From: an uncultured Planctomycetaceae bacterium
GTDB taxonomy: Bacteria > Planctomycetota > Planctomycetia > Pirellulales > Pirellulaceae
NCBI GenBank assembly: GCA_903863885.1
Contig: CAIPEB010000189.1
Coordinates: 1 to 64,000 of the forward strand
Direction: 5' to 3'
DNA: 64,000 bases
Shown: positions 43,083 through 50,461 of the stretch, piece after piece
How positions within the stretch are numbered: the first letter of the stretch is position 1
How the letters are laid out: every line of letters starts with the position of its first letter
Translations under genes and position numbers: made by a program
The notes under the pieces: model-generated
What the model saw: the letters and a program-made list of their open reading frames with translations, nothing else
Database searches by the model: none
What the model was told of the DNA's origin: nothing

Positions 43083-43937
43083 ATGCTCGAACGCGAGGAA
43101 TACGTAGAGCAGGCTTATCTCTTCCGCGTACTCGTGGAGCGACTGCCCCAGGATATGCCGCTCCAGGAACTGTTCCGGCAAGTCCGCGAAGAACTCCTGG
43201 CCTCCTCCAAGCTGCCGATGGCCGTGGATTTCCTGCGGGCGGAACTCGAACATTCGGGCGAGTTCGGCTCGGCCATGGCAAAGCTGTCGCACTATTTCGC
43301 TCCGTTCCAGACGTATGTGGTTCAGGAAGCCGAAGACGACCGTGGCCGGTTCGACCTGCTCACGGCGCTGGAAATCCTCAGGGCCGAGGCACTGTACCGT
43401 GCCTCGAATGCATCCCGGCAGGGGATCTTTTTGTTTCAATTCGAGACCCTCTGCCGAAACCGGCTGAAATACGACCGGGGGTTGAAGGCCATCGCGGACG
43501 ACCCGTTGTACGACGCCGATTGGCGGGAATGGATCCTGACCGTGCGCCGCGAGGTCGGCATCATCGACATCGCCGACCTGCTGTACGTCCGGAGCGAACA
43601 TTTTCAACAACGCCGCCGAATCCAGGCCGGCGGGGACCTGCCGCCGCAGAAGCCCGTGCTTTTCGGCGAAAAAGAAGGCAAAATCGCCCTGGCCAACCGC
43701 GGCAAGGATCCGCTGTTTCTCTTCGCCGCACTGCAGCGTCATCTCGGTTACCCGATCGTGCCGCGACTGAAACCGGCCGATCAGACCCCCCAACTCATAC
43801 CGCAACTCATGCGACGGGTCGAACGCCTTGAATCGCGGCTGAAGATGATCGAGGAAGAGCAGCGCGACGGCCTCGACATTACGAAGTTCTACGGACCGCA
43901 GTCGCCGTCGCTCGGCGGTCCGCCGTCAGCTTCTTGA
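43083..43937 (+). CDS. conserved planctomycete protein of unknown function
   Basis: A soluble 284-residue protein, largely alpha-helical and charged. It opens EREEYVEQAYLFRVLVERL, continues with FGSAMAKLSHYFAPFQTYVVQ and RQGIFLFQFETLCRNRLKYDRG, and ends in a coiled-coil-like RRVERLESRLKMIEEEQRDG. No catalytic motif, signal peptide or membrane segment is visible and no named family is recognised; proteins of this composition recur in planctomycetes. It shares the intergenic region with divergent ribBA, and the glycosyltransferase gene starts 32 bases after it on the same strand, so the two may be co-transcribed. Confidence 0.72.
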   Translation: MLEREEYVEQAYLFRVLVERLPQDMPLQELFRQVREELLASSKLPMAVDFLRAELEHSGEFGSAMAKLSHYFAPFQTYVVQEAEDDRGRFDLLTALEILRAEALYRASNASRQGIFLFQFETLCRNRLKYDRGLKAIADDPLYDADWREWILTVRREVGIIDIADLLYVRSEHFQQRRRIQAGGDLPPQKPVLFGEKEGKIALANRGKDPLFLFAALQRHLGYPIVPRLKPADQTPQLIPQLMRRVERLESRLKMIEEEQRDGLDITKFYGPQSPSLGGPPSAS

Positions 43938-43969
43938 GAAGTGCCGCCCGAATCCGGTGCCCGCGATCC

Positions 43970-45355
43970 ATGAAAAACCACGCCGAAGCTGCCCCTTCTT
44001 CCGCATCCCCGGCGCCCGTCGCCGCCCGCGTGCGCCCGCTCCATTTGCTTGTCGTGCTCGCGCTGGCCGCGGTCCTGCGACTGGCTGTAACGTGGGCGCT
44101 GGCCGGCGACCTGCTGCGCGATGTCGACGGCTATCGCGCCCTGGCTATCCATCTGCGAAATGACGGCGTGCTCGGCTGGGGAGATTCCACGGCAACCGGA
44201 AACGTGCGGCCAACCGCGTTCCGCCCTCCACTGTATCCGCTCGTCCTCTCGACACTCGTTTCAGGCGATGAACTCCGCCCCGCAGCCGTCGCGGCGCTCC
44301 ACTTGGCAATGGGACTCGGCACAGTTGCCCTCACACTGGCTGTCGCCCGACGATCCGGACTCGGACGCTGGGCCATCGCCGCCGCGATGATCGTAGCCGC
44401 TGATCCACTTCTGCTGCATCAGACCCCGCAGGTCATGACCGAGACTCTTGCGGCGATGCTGGCCGCTGCCGCACTGCTGGCGTGGACTTACTGCACACCG
44501 ACGGCCCGCCTGCGATGGTTCGCCTGTGCCGGCGGTATTACAGCTCTGGCCGCCCTCTGCCGCCCCACTTTTCTTCCCTGGGCCGGATTGTGCGGATTGG
44601 TGCTGCTGTGGTTTCCGATCGCGCCGGGCAAGCGAATTCGCCGGGCAGTTGTTTTCTCGGCCGCCGTGGTGCTGGTGCTCCTGCCATGGGCCGTGAGGAA
44701 CCTCGCTCAGTTCGGTCATCTCAAACTCACGACCACGCACGGGGGATACACGCTGCTGCTGGCCAACAACCCGAGCTTCTATCAATACCTCGAATCCGGG
44801 CCCTGGGGCAGCGTCTGGGCATCCACGGAACTCGACGAAGCCTGGCAGCGGCGCAGTCTTGCCCCGGAACCGCAAGATCCACGCTGGTCGAAGTTGTCCC
44901 TGGCGCGTGTTCCCTTGCCGCCGCCATCGCCCATGGATGAAGCGCGCGACCACGAGTTCCAAGACGACCGATTGGCGTATTCTCTGGCAAAGCGATTCAT
45001 TCGTGAGCGGCCGGGCACGTTTGCCTATTCATGCCTTGTGCGGGTTGGCCGCCTTTGGTCGATCCTGCCCCATGCAACCGAGGCCTCCGAGTCGCTGCCG
45101 AAGCAGACAATCCGCTATGCGATCGCGATCTGGTACGCATGCATCTTCACGCTAGCAGCGATCGGCCTTTGTTGTCGGAGGCAAGAACTGCTAGCTGGGC
45201 CCTGGATTTGGGGCATAATGCTCTGCGTCGCGTTCACCATCGTCCACTCGTTCTACTGGACGGATCTCCGCATGAGGGCACCTCTTACGCCGTTTCTTGG
45301 CCTTCTGGCAGCGGCTGGTGCGGCAGTTCTGGCGGCTCGGCGGCCACGGCCCTAA
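43970..45355 (+). CDS. GT39/ArnT-like membrane glycosyltransferase
   Basis: A 461-residue polytopic membrane protein started at the ATG at 43970. The first extracytoplasmic loop after helix 1 carries LLRDVDGYRALAIHL, with the acidic residue pair of GT-C transferases, and FRPPLYPLVLSTL, the P-L-Y-P-L signature of the ArnT/PMT group. About ten further helices follow, and the large loop GYTLLLANNPSFYQYLESGPWG lies near residue 260. It would transfer a sugar from a polyprenyl-phosphate donor to lipid A, protein or another acceptor at the outer face of the inner membrane. Adjacent lptD and dgkA-like genes make an envelope role plausible. Confidence 0.82.
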   Translation: MKNHAEAAPSSASPAPVAARVRPLHLLVVLALAAVLRLAVTWALAGDLLRDVDGYRALAIHLRNDGVLGWGDSTATGNVRPTAFRPPLYPLVLSTLVSGDELRPAAVAALHLAMGLGTVALTLAVARRSGLGRWAIAAAMIVAADPLLLHQTPQVMTETLAAMLAAAALLAWTYCTPTARLRWFACAGGITALAALCRPTFLPWAGLCGLVLLWFPIAPGKRIRRAVVFSAAVVLVLLPWAVRNLAQFGHLKLTTTHGGYTLLLANNPSFYQYLESGPWGSVWASTELDEAWQRRSLAPEPQDPRWSKLSLARVPLPPPSPMDEARDHEFQDDRLAYSLAKRFIRERPGTFAYSCLVRVGRLWSILPHATEASESLPKQTIRYAIAIWYACIFTLAAIGLCCRRQELLAGPWIWGIMLCVAFTIVHSFYWTDLRMRAPLTPFLGLLAAAGAAVLAARRPRP

Positions 45356-45405
45356 ACGTCTGTCGTTCAAGTTTTTAAGTTCGCTGTGCAGCTCGCCAAC
45401 TTGCC

Positions 45406-45434
45406 TTGCTACGCCATCAAGGCAGTCCTATAAT
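45406..45434 (+). promoter_or_regulatory. promoter of lptD
   Basis: TTGCTA (45406-45411), a 17-base spacer and a perfect TATAAT (45429-45434) form a good sigma-70-type promoter about 250 bases before the lptD ATG. Confidence 0.6.
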
Positions 45435-45685
45435 CCGCGGCCCAAATTCCAGGGCGCTTTTACGCGCATTATTTCTTCGAACATTTATTCAAGTATTTCG
45501 TTTCCACTTGTTGCCAGAGGTCAGCTCACGGATGAACTAAACCGCTGACAGTCGACAGTGGATTCCCAGGCAAGGATGCCGCAAAGCTGAGACCCGAAGG
45601 CGTAGCATTTGACCGACCGCACCGGCCCGGGCTGCCCCAGCTCAGGCTGACACTGCGCACGTTGACGCTGCGCGGCGCAGCGCGG
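45435..45685 (+). other. long 5' leader of lptD, possibly structured RNA
   Basis: The stretch between promoter and ATG is about 250 bases and holds no credible gene. It contains possible paired elements: GGCA-AGGA-TGCC (about 45573-45584), GCT/AGC around GAGACCCGAAGGCGT, and GCTGC/GCAGC just before the start (about 45667-45681). The word GCCGCAAAGC recalls the core of c-di-GMP-I riboswitches but the second stem with its GNRA loop is absent, so no class is assigned. No clear ribosome binding site precedes the ATG. Confidence 0.4.
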
Positions 45686-48600
45686 ATGCATGCCGTGCAT
45701 CGGCCGCTCGCGCTGGCGCTGTGGCTTGCGCTGATGCTGTGCGTTTCGCACGCCTTTGCGGAAGTTGATCCTCCGATGGCCGATCCGGCGGAACCGATCA
45801 CGGTGACGGCCGAGCAATCGCAGCGCTGGCAGGAGGGCGAGTACGTTGTCTGGATGTTGCACGGTCGCTGCCAGTTGCAGCAGGGACAGGTGATCGCGCG
45901 CAGCGCGGATGCCGTGCTCTGGGTCGAGCCGGGCGATCCGCTGCACGACGAGCCGAGCAAGATCATCGCGTATCTCGAGAACGATGTTTCGATCGATTAC
46001 GCGCGCAATGCGAAGCCTCATCGAGAAACGGGCAAGCGTGCCCAGACGATTCAGGCGCGGAGCTGGCTCGGGCGTTTTCACACGACCTCGGGCATCGACC
46101 TGCGCGCGCCGATGACGGGGGCTCAACCGCCCTCTCGTCCGCAGATGGTCGAGCGGAGCATGGAGGCGCTGAACTGGTCCCGCCGGAACGGAGTGGAGCA
46201 GGCCCAGTATCTGGCTCCCGCGCCGGGAGCGGCGCCGGGGGCAGCGCAGGCTCAGCCGATGGCGCGCAACGTCAGCGTTCGTTCGCGGAGCAGCGTGCCG
46301 ATGCAGGCCGAGTCGCTTCCCAGCAACGATCCGCAGGAGACGATCGTCACGATCAGCTCGGGAGTGCAGGTGATCATCAGCGGGATCGAAAACGTTCCCG
46401 GCGTGCAGACGGGGGTCGCCATCATCGAAGCCGACCGCGTGGTGATCTGGACGACGGCCCTGGCCGGCCTGAATCTCTCGGGACAATCGATCGAGCAGTC
46501 GGGAGGCCGGTGGGAATTTTATCTGGAAGGGAACATCATCTTCCGCGAAGGCGACCGCGTCATCTATGCGGACCGCATGTATTACAACGTGAACATGAGT
46601 CGCGGAACGATTCTCAACGCCGAAATGCTGACGCCTGTCCCTCAGTACGACGGCCTGGTGCGGTTGAAGGCGGATGTGCTCCAGCAGGTGAACCAGCAGC
46701 AGTTCCAGGCCTTCGGCGGCGCGCTGACCTCCAGCCGCATGGGCGTGCCGAGCTATTGGTTCCAGGCGGAAAACGTGAGTTTCCAGGACGAGCAGCGTCC
46801 CCGCATCGATCCGGTCACCGGGCAGCCCGCCATCGACCCGGTCACGGGCGAAGCGGCCGTCGCGCACCAGTTGAACGCCCGGAGCATGAACAACTTCCTT
46901 TACCTGGGAGGTGTTCCGCTGCTGTACTGGCCGGTGATGTCCACCGACCTGCAAAAACCGAATTTCTACATCGACGAAGTCCGCTTCGGCAGCGATAGGG
47001 TCTTCGGCACGCAGGCGATGATCGACTGGGATCTTTTCCAGATGCTCGGCATTCGCGAGCCGCCCGCGGGAACGCAGTGGGATTTGAGCACGGACTACCT
47101 GAGCCGGCGCGGTTTCGGACTGGGCACTTCGGTCAACTACAACCGCGAGGGCTTTCTGGGCATTCCCGGACCGGCGATTGGCAAGTGGGAACTGTGGGGC
47201 CTCAAAGACCGCGGCATGGACGATCTCGGCAAGGACCGGCTGTCCGTGTCGCCCGAGACGGATTGGCGAGGACGCGCTCTGGCCCAGCACCGCCAGCAAC
47301 TGGGAAACGGCTTCCAGGTCACGGCGGAGTTGGGACTGATCAGCGACAGGAACTTCCTCGAACAGTACTTCGAGTACGAATGGGACGAACTGAAGGACCA
47401 GACCACCGGCATCGAACTCAAGCGTTACGTAGACAATCGCAGCTGGGACATCATCGGCGACCTGCGCGTCAACGATTTCTTCACGCAGACGGACTGGATT
47501 CGCGGCGACTATTTCATGCTCGGCCAATCGCTGATCGGCGATAAACTCACGTGGTATTCGCACTCGCAGGCCGCCTATGCTCATCTGCAAATCGCCACGC
47601 CGCCGAGCCCGCTGCAGGAGAGTCAGGGAGACGTTTTCAATCTGCTCCCATGGGAAGTGGAAAGCGAAGGTCTCCGGGCGGTGAGCCGCCAGGAACTCGA
47701 TCTTCCGTTTCAACTGGGTGCTTTGAAGGTCGTCCCGTATGCGCTGGGCGAAGTCGGCACCTGGGGCGAGAACATCTACGGAGACAGCGTGACGCGGCTT
47801 TACGGCCAGGCCGGCGTGCGGGCGTCGCTGCCTTTCTGGCGGGTCGATCCGGGCGTGCAGAGCATGATGTTCAATCTCAACGGCCTGTCGCACAAAGTCA
47901 GTTTCGACGTCGATTTCTTCTATGCCGACGCGAACCAGGACCTCCAGCAGTTTCCTCTGTACGATCCGGTGGATGACGACTCGACGGAGCATTTCCGCAA
48001 TCGATTCCTCCAGCGGACGTTCATCGGAGCGTCCGAGATTCCCGAACCGTTCCAGGAACGGTACTACGCGATGAGGTCCGGCATGCAGCGCTGGGTGACA
48101 TCGCCCACGGCCGAAGTCGCGGACGACCTGATGCTGGCGCAGCTGGGAATCCGGCAGCGATGGCAGACCAAGCGGGGAGCTCCGGGCCAGGAACGCATCG
48201 TCGACTGGATCACGCTGGACGTGGAAGGCACGGTGTTCCCGGAAGCTCAGCGGGACGACTACGGCAGTTCGTTCGGCATGCTGGACTATGATTTCGCCTG
48301 GCACATCGGCGACCGGTTCACGCTGCTCTCCGACGGCTATCTGGATTTCTTCCAGTACGAGCAGTTGGCGCCCGGCGGATCGACCGGTGAATGGAACGGT
48401 CTGCAGACGGTCATGGTCGGAGCCCAGATCACTCGGCCCGAAGTCGGCAATCTGTTCCTCGGTTACCGTTGGGTCGATGGCCCGATCACCAGCCAATTGA
48501 TCCAGAGTTCGCTCGCCTACCGCATGACGGAGAAGTGGATTCTGACCGCGGGGGCCACGGTTGATACAACCAACACCGGCAACATCGGACAGAGTCTCGA

Positions 48601-48772
48601 CGTTACCCGGATCGGCGAGTCCCTGCTGGTTCGTCTCGGCTTCAACGTGGATACCAGCCGCGAGAACATCGGCATGAACATATCGATCGAGCCGCGGTTC
48701 CTGCCGCGTAACCGTCTGGGCCGCGTCGGCGGCGTGCAGATACCGCCGGCGGGCGCATACGGATTGGAGTGA
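45686..48772 (+). CDS. lptD: LptD-like LPS-assembly outer-membrane protein
   Basis: A 1028-residue secreted protein; the ATG at 45686 gives a signal peptide (ALALWLALMLCVSHAFAEV), whereas a TTG eight codons earlier is rejected. Two OstA/LptA-like beta-jellyroll segments are visible: EYVVWMLHGRCQLQQGQVIARSADAVLW (about 45-75) and EFYLEGNIIFREGDRVIYADRMYYN (about 275-300), separated by a Pro/Ala/Gln linker (170-215). The C-terminal half is a beta barrel, with YLGGVPLLYWPVMST and FGLGTSVNYNREGF matching LptD. It inserts lipopolysaccharide into the outer leaflet. The unusual second jellyroll may extend the periplasmic bridge. A repeat-like TGQPAIDPVTGEAAV stretch lies near residue 390. The DgkA-like gene follows after 7 bases. 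Confidence 0.85.
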   Translation: MHAVHRPLALALWLALMLCVSHAFAEVDPPMADPAEPITVTAEQSQRWQEGEYVVWMLHGRCQLQQGQVIARSADAVLWVEPGDPLHDEPSKIIAYLENDVSIDYARNAKPHRETGKRAQTIQARSWLGRFHTTSGIDLRAPMTGAQPPSRPQMVERSMEALNWSRRNGVEQAQYLAPAPGAAPGAAQAQPMARNVSVRSRSSVPMQAESLPSNDPQETIVTISSGVQVIISGIENVPGVQTGVAIIEADRVVIWTTALAGLNLSGQSIEQSGGRWEFYLEGNIIFREGDRVIYADRMYYNVNMSRGTILNAEMLTPVPQYDGLVRLKADVLQQVNQQQFQAFGGALTSSRMGVPSYWFQAENVSFQDEQRPRIDPVTGQPAIDPVTGEAAVAHQLNARSMNNFLYLGGVPLLYWPVMSTDLQKPNFYIDEVRFGSDRVFGTQAMIDWDLFQMLGIREPPAGTQWDLSTDYLSRRGFGLGTSVNYNREGFLGIPGPAIGKWELWGLKDRGMDDLGKDRLSVSPETDWRGRALAQHRQQLGNGFQVTAELGLISDRNFLEQYFEYEWDELKDQTTGIELKRYVDNRSWDIIGDLRVNDFFTQTDWIRGDYFMLGQSLIGDKLTWYSHSQAAYAHLQIATPPSPLQESQGDVFNLLPWEVESEGLRAVSRQELDLPFQLGALKVVPYALGEVGTWGENIYGDSVTRLYGQAGVRASLPFWRVDPGVQSMMFNLNGLSHKVSFDVDFFYADANQDLQQFPLYDPVDDDSTEHFRNRFLQRTFIGASEIPEPFQERYYAMRSGMQRWVTSPTAEVADDLMLAQLGIRQRWQTKRGAPGQERIVDWITLDVEGTVFPEAQRDDYGSSFGMLDYDFAWHIGDRFTLLSDGYLDFFQYEQLAPGGSTGEWNGLQTVMVGAQITRPEVGNLFLGYRWVDGPITSQLIQSSLAYRMTEKWILTAGATVDTTNTGNIGQSLDVTRIGESLLVRLGFNVDTSRENIGMNISIEPRFLPRNRLGRVGGVQIPPAGAYGLE

Positions 48773-48779
48773 TTCAACG

Positions 48780-49166
48780 ATGTCCGATTCACTGTTTCCG
48801 CCCGAGCGGGGGTGGTTCCACAAGTTCCGGGACGCGTTCCGCGGCCTGCAGGCGGGTTCCCGCCGGCAGAACAGTTTCGCGGTGCACGTTCCCGCGGCCA
48901 TCGCCGTCATCGCGGTGGCCGCCTGGGTCGGCGTCACGCGCGTCGAGTGGTGTCTGCTGGTGGCCTGCATCTTTCTCGTGCTGACCGCCGAACTGTTCAA
49001 CAGCTCGCTGGAAACGCTCGCCAAGGCAATCGACAGGCACTACAATCCGTACCTGGCCGACGGCCTGAATATCGCCAGCGCAGCGGTCCTGCTCAGTTCG
49101 CTGGGAGCGGTGGTTGTGGGCCTCCTGGTGCTTGGCCCGCGGTTGTACGTTCTGTTCTGGGGTTGA
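48780..49166 (+). CDS. DgkA-family lipid kinase
   Basis: A 128-residue inner-membrane protein with a cytoplasmic N-terminus and three helices, the DgkA fold. The family catalytic motif ExxNxxxE is present as ELFNSSLETLAKAID, and the first helix follows FAVHVPAAIAVIAV. The later K-D pair of DgkA (AKDMGSAAV in E. coli) is replaced here by LNIASAAV, so a residue thought to take part in catalysis is changed. The enzyme would phosphorylate diacylglycerol or undecaprenol. Its start lies 7 bases after lptD, so it is probably co-transcribed; recycling of lipid made during envelope assembly is plausible. Confidence 0.85.
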   Translation: MSDSLFPPERGWFHKFRDAFRGLQAGSRRQNSFAVHVPAAIAVIAVAAWVGVTRVEWCLLVACIFLVLTAELFNSSLETLAKAIDRHYNPYLADGLNIASAAVLLSSLGAVVVGLLVLGPRLYVLFWG

Positions 49167-49276
49167 AGCGGGCTCACCGCTCTCGGACTGGTGTACCGCA
49201 GGTGTCGGGCGAGATGGCTGTCCGCGCGGTGTTCGACATGTTGCCTGCGTTGTCCCCTTCCGGTGTTCCCGCCGCC

Positions 49277-50302
49277 ATGACCACTCCCGAAAACGTCGAT
49301 CGGCTCGAAGACCAGCTCAGCGAACCCACCGAGGGCGTCCTTCAGGCGATGCGGCGGCTTTCAGGCGACCTCATCGTGCTGGGCGTCGGCGGTAAGATGG
49401 GCCCCACGCTCGCGCGAATGGCGGCGCGGGCTTCCGCGGCGGCCGGCGTCCAGCGGCGCGTGATCGGCGTTTCGCGTTTCTCTTCCCGCAATCTGCGCGA
49501 GAGGCTCGAGCGATGGGGAGTCGAAACGGTATCGTGCGACCTGCTGCAGGCTGAACAGGTGAGTGCGTTGCCCGACGCCGCCCTGGTGATGGTGATGACC
49601 GGCATGAAGTTCGGAACAGGCACGAACCCGGCGCTCTCGTGGGCGATGAACTGCTACGTTCCCGCGCTGGTTTCGGCGCGATACCGAGGCAGCCGCATCG
49701 CGGCGTTTTCATCCGGCAACGTCTACGGTCTGGTGTCGCCGTCCGGGGGCGGTTCCGTGGAATCCGATTCGCCGCGCCCCGTCGGCGAGTATGCGATGAC
49801 CGTGCTGGGACGGGAGCGGATGTACGAGTACTTCGCGCGGGAATGGAAGATACCGCTGGCGCTGCTGCGACTGAACTACGCGACGGAACTGCGTTACGGC
49901 GTGCTCGTGGATCTTGCGCAGAAGGTCCTGCGCAACGAACCGATCGACGTGTCGATGGGGCACGTCAACGTGATCTGGCAGCGAGACGCCAACGCGATGG
50001 CCCTGCAGGCTCTCGAGCGAGTTGCCATGCCGCCGCGAATACTGAACATCGCCGGCCCCGAGATCCTCAGCGTGCGCGACGTTGTCCTGGAATTCGGGCG
50101 GCTGATGAATCGCAAAGTCCAGTTCGCGGGAACGGAGAGCCGCGACGCACTGCTCAACAACGCGGCGCTGAGCCACGAGTGGTTTGGACGTCCGCTGATG
50201 TCGATCGAGCGGATTCTGCAGTGGACGGCGGATTGGGTCATGAAGGGGGGCGAAAGCCTGGGCAAGCCGACCCATTTCGAAAGCCGGGACGGCGCGTTCT
50301 GA
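49277..50302 (+). CDS. NAD-dependent epimerase/dehydratase-like protein
   Basis: A 341-residue Rossmann-fold protein of the extended SDR type. The N-terminal nucleotide loop is VLGVGGKMGPTLARMA (about residues 34-48); AFSSGNVYG matches the S-S/N-V-Y-G strand. The catalytic YxxxK is not intact: the corresponding stretch is EYAMTVLGRERMYEY, with Val where Lys is expected. An ATG at 49277 is preferred since the protein then begins at its helical lead (MTTPENVDRLEDQ), but ATGs at 49214 and 49238 are possible and no ribosome binding site decides. A sugar-nucleotide or regulatory role is likely. Function unknown. Confidence 0.75.
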   Translation: MTTPENVDRLEDQLSEPTEGVLQAMRRLSGDLIVLGVGGKMGPTLARMAARASAAAGVQRRVIGVSRFSSRNLRERLERWGVETVSCDLLQAEQVSALPDAALVMVMTGMKFGTGTNPALSWAMNCYVPALVSARYRGSRIAAFSSGNVYGLVSPSGGGSVESDSPRPVGEYAMTVLGRERMYEYFAREWKIPLALLRLNYATELRYGVLVDLAQKVLRNEPIDVSMGHVNVIWQRDANAMALQALERVAMPPRILNIAGPEILSVRDVVLEFGRLMNRKVQFAGTESRDALLNNAALSHEWFGRPLMSIERILQWTADWVMKGGESLGKPTHFESRDGAF

Positions 50303-50461
50303 GCGAGACGCACGCGCGGGACAAATTCCCCGCAGCTTCAGCGCCGGCAGGCTGGACGCGTCTCCGCGTCCCGAAGATATTTGAAGGTGGAGCGGTCCGG
50401 CAGCGCTGCCGGCCGACTTGTCCGTCCTTTCCGCGCATCCAAGGCCATCCGGGGCTCGGTC

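Noticed and set aside
45560-45620. c-di-GMP-I riboswitch in the lptD leader
   Set aside because: The GCAAAGC word is present but the stem with the GNRA tetraloop and the downstream receptor helix are missing.
45521-49024. A 1167-codon open frame antisense to lptD
   Set aside because: It is Arg/His/Gln-rich with no domain or signal and mirrors the lptD reading frame; typical of the antisense of a high-GC gene.
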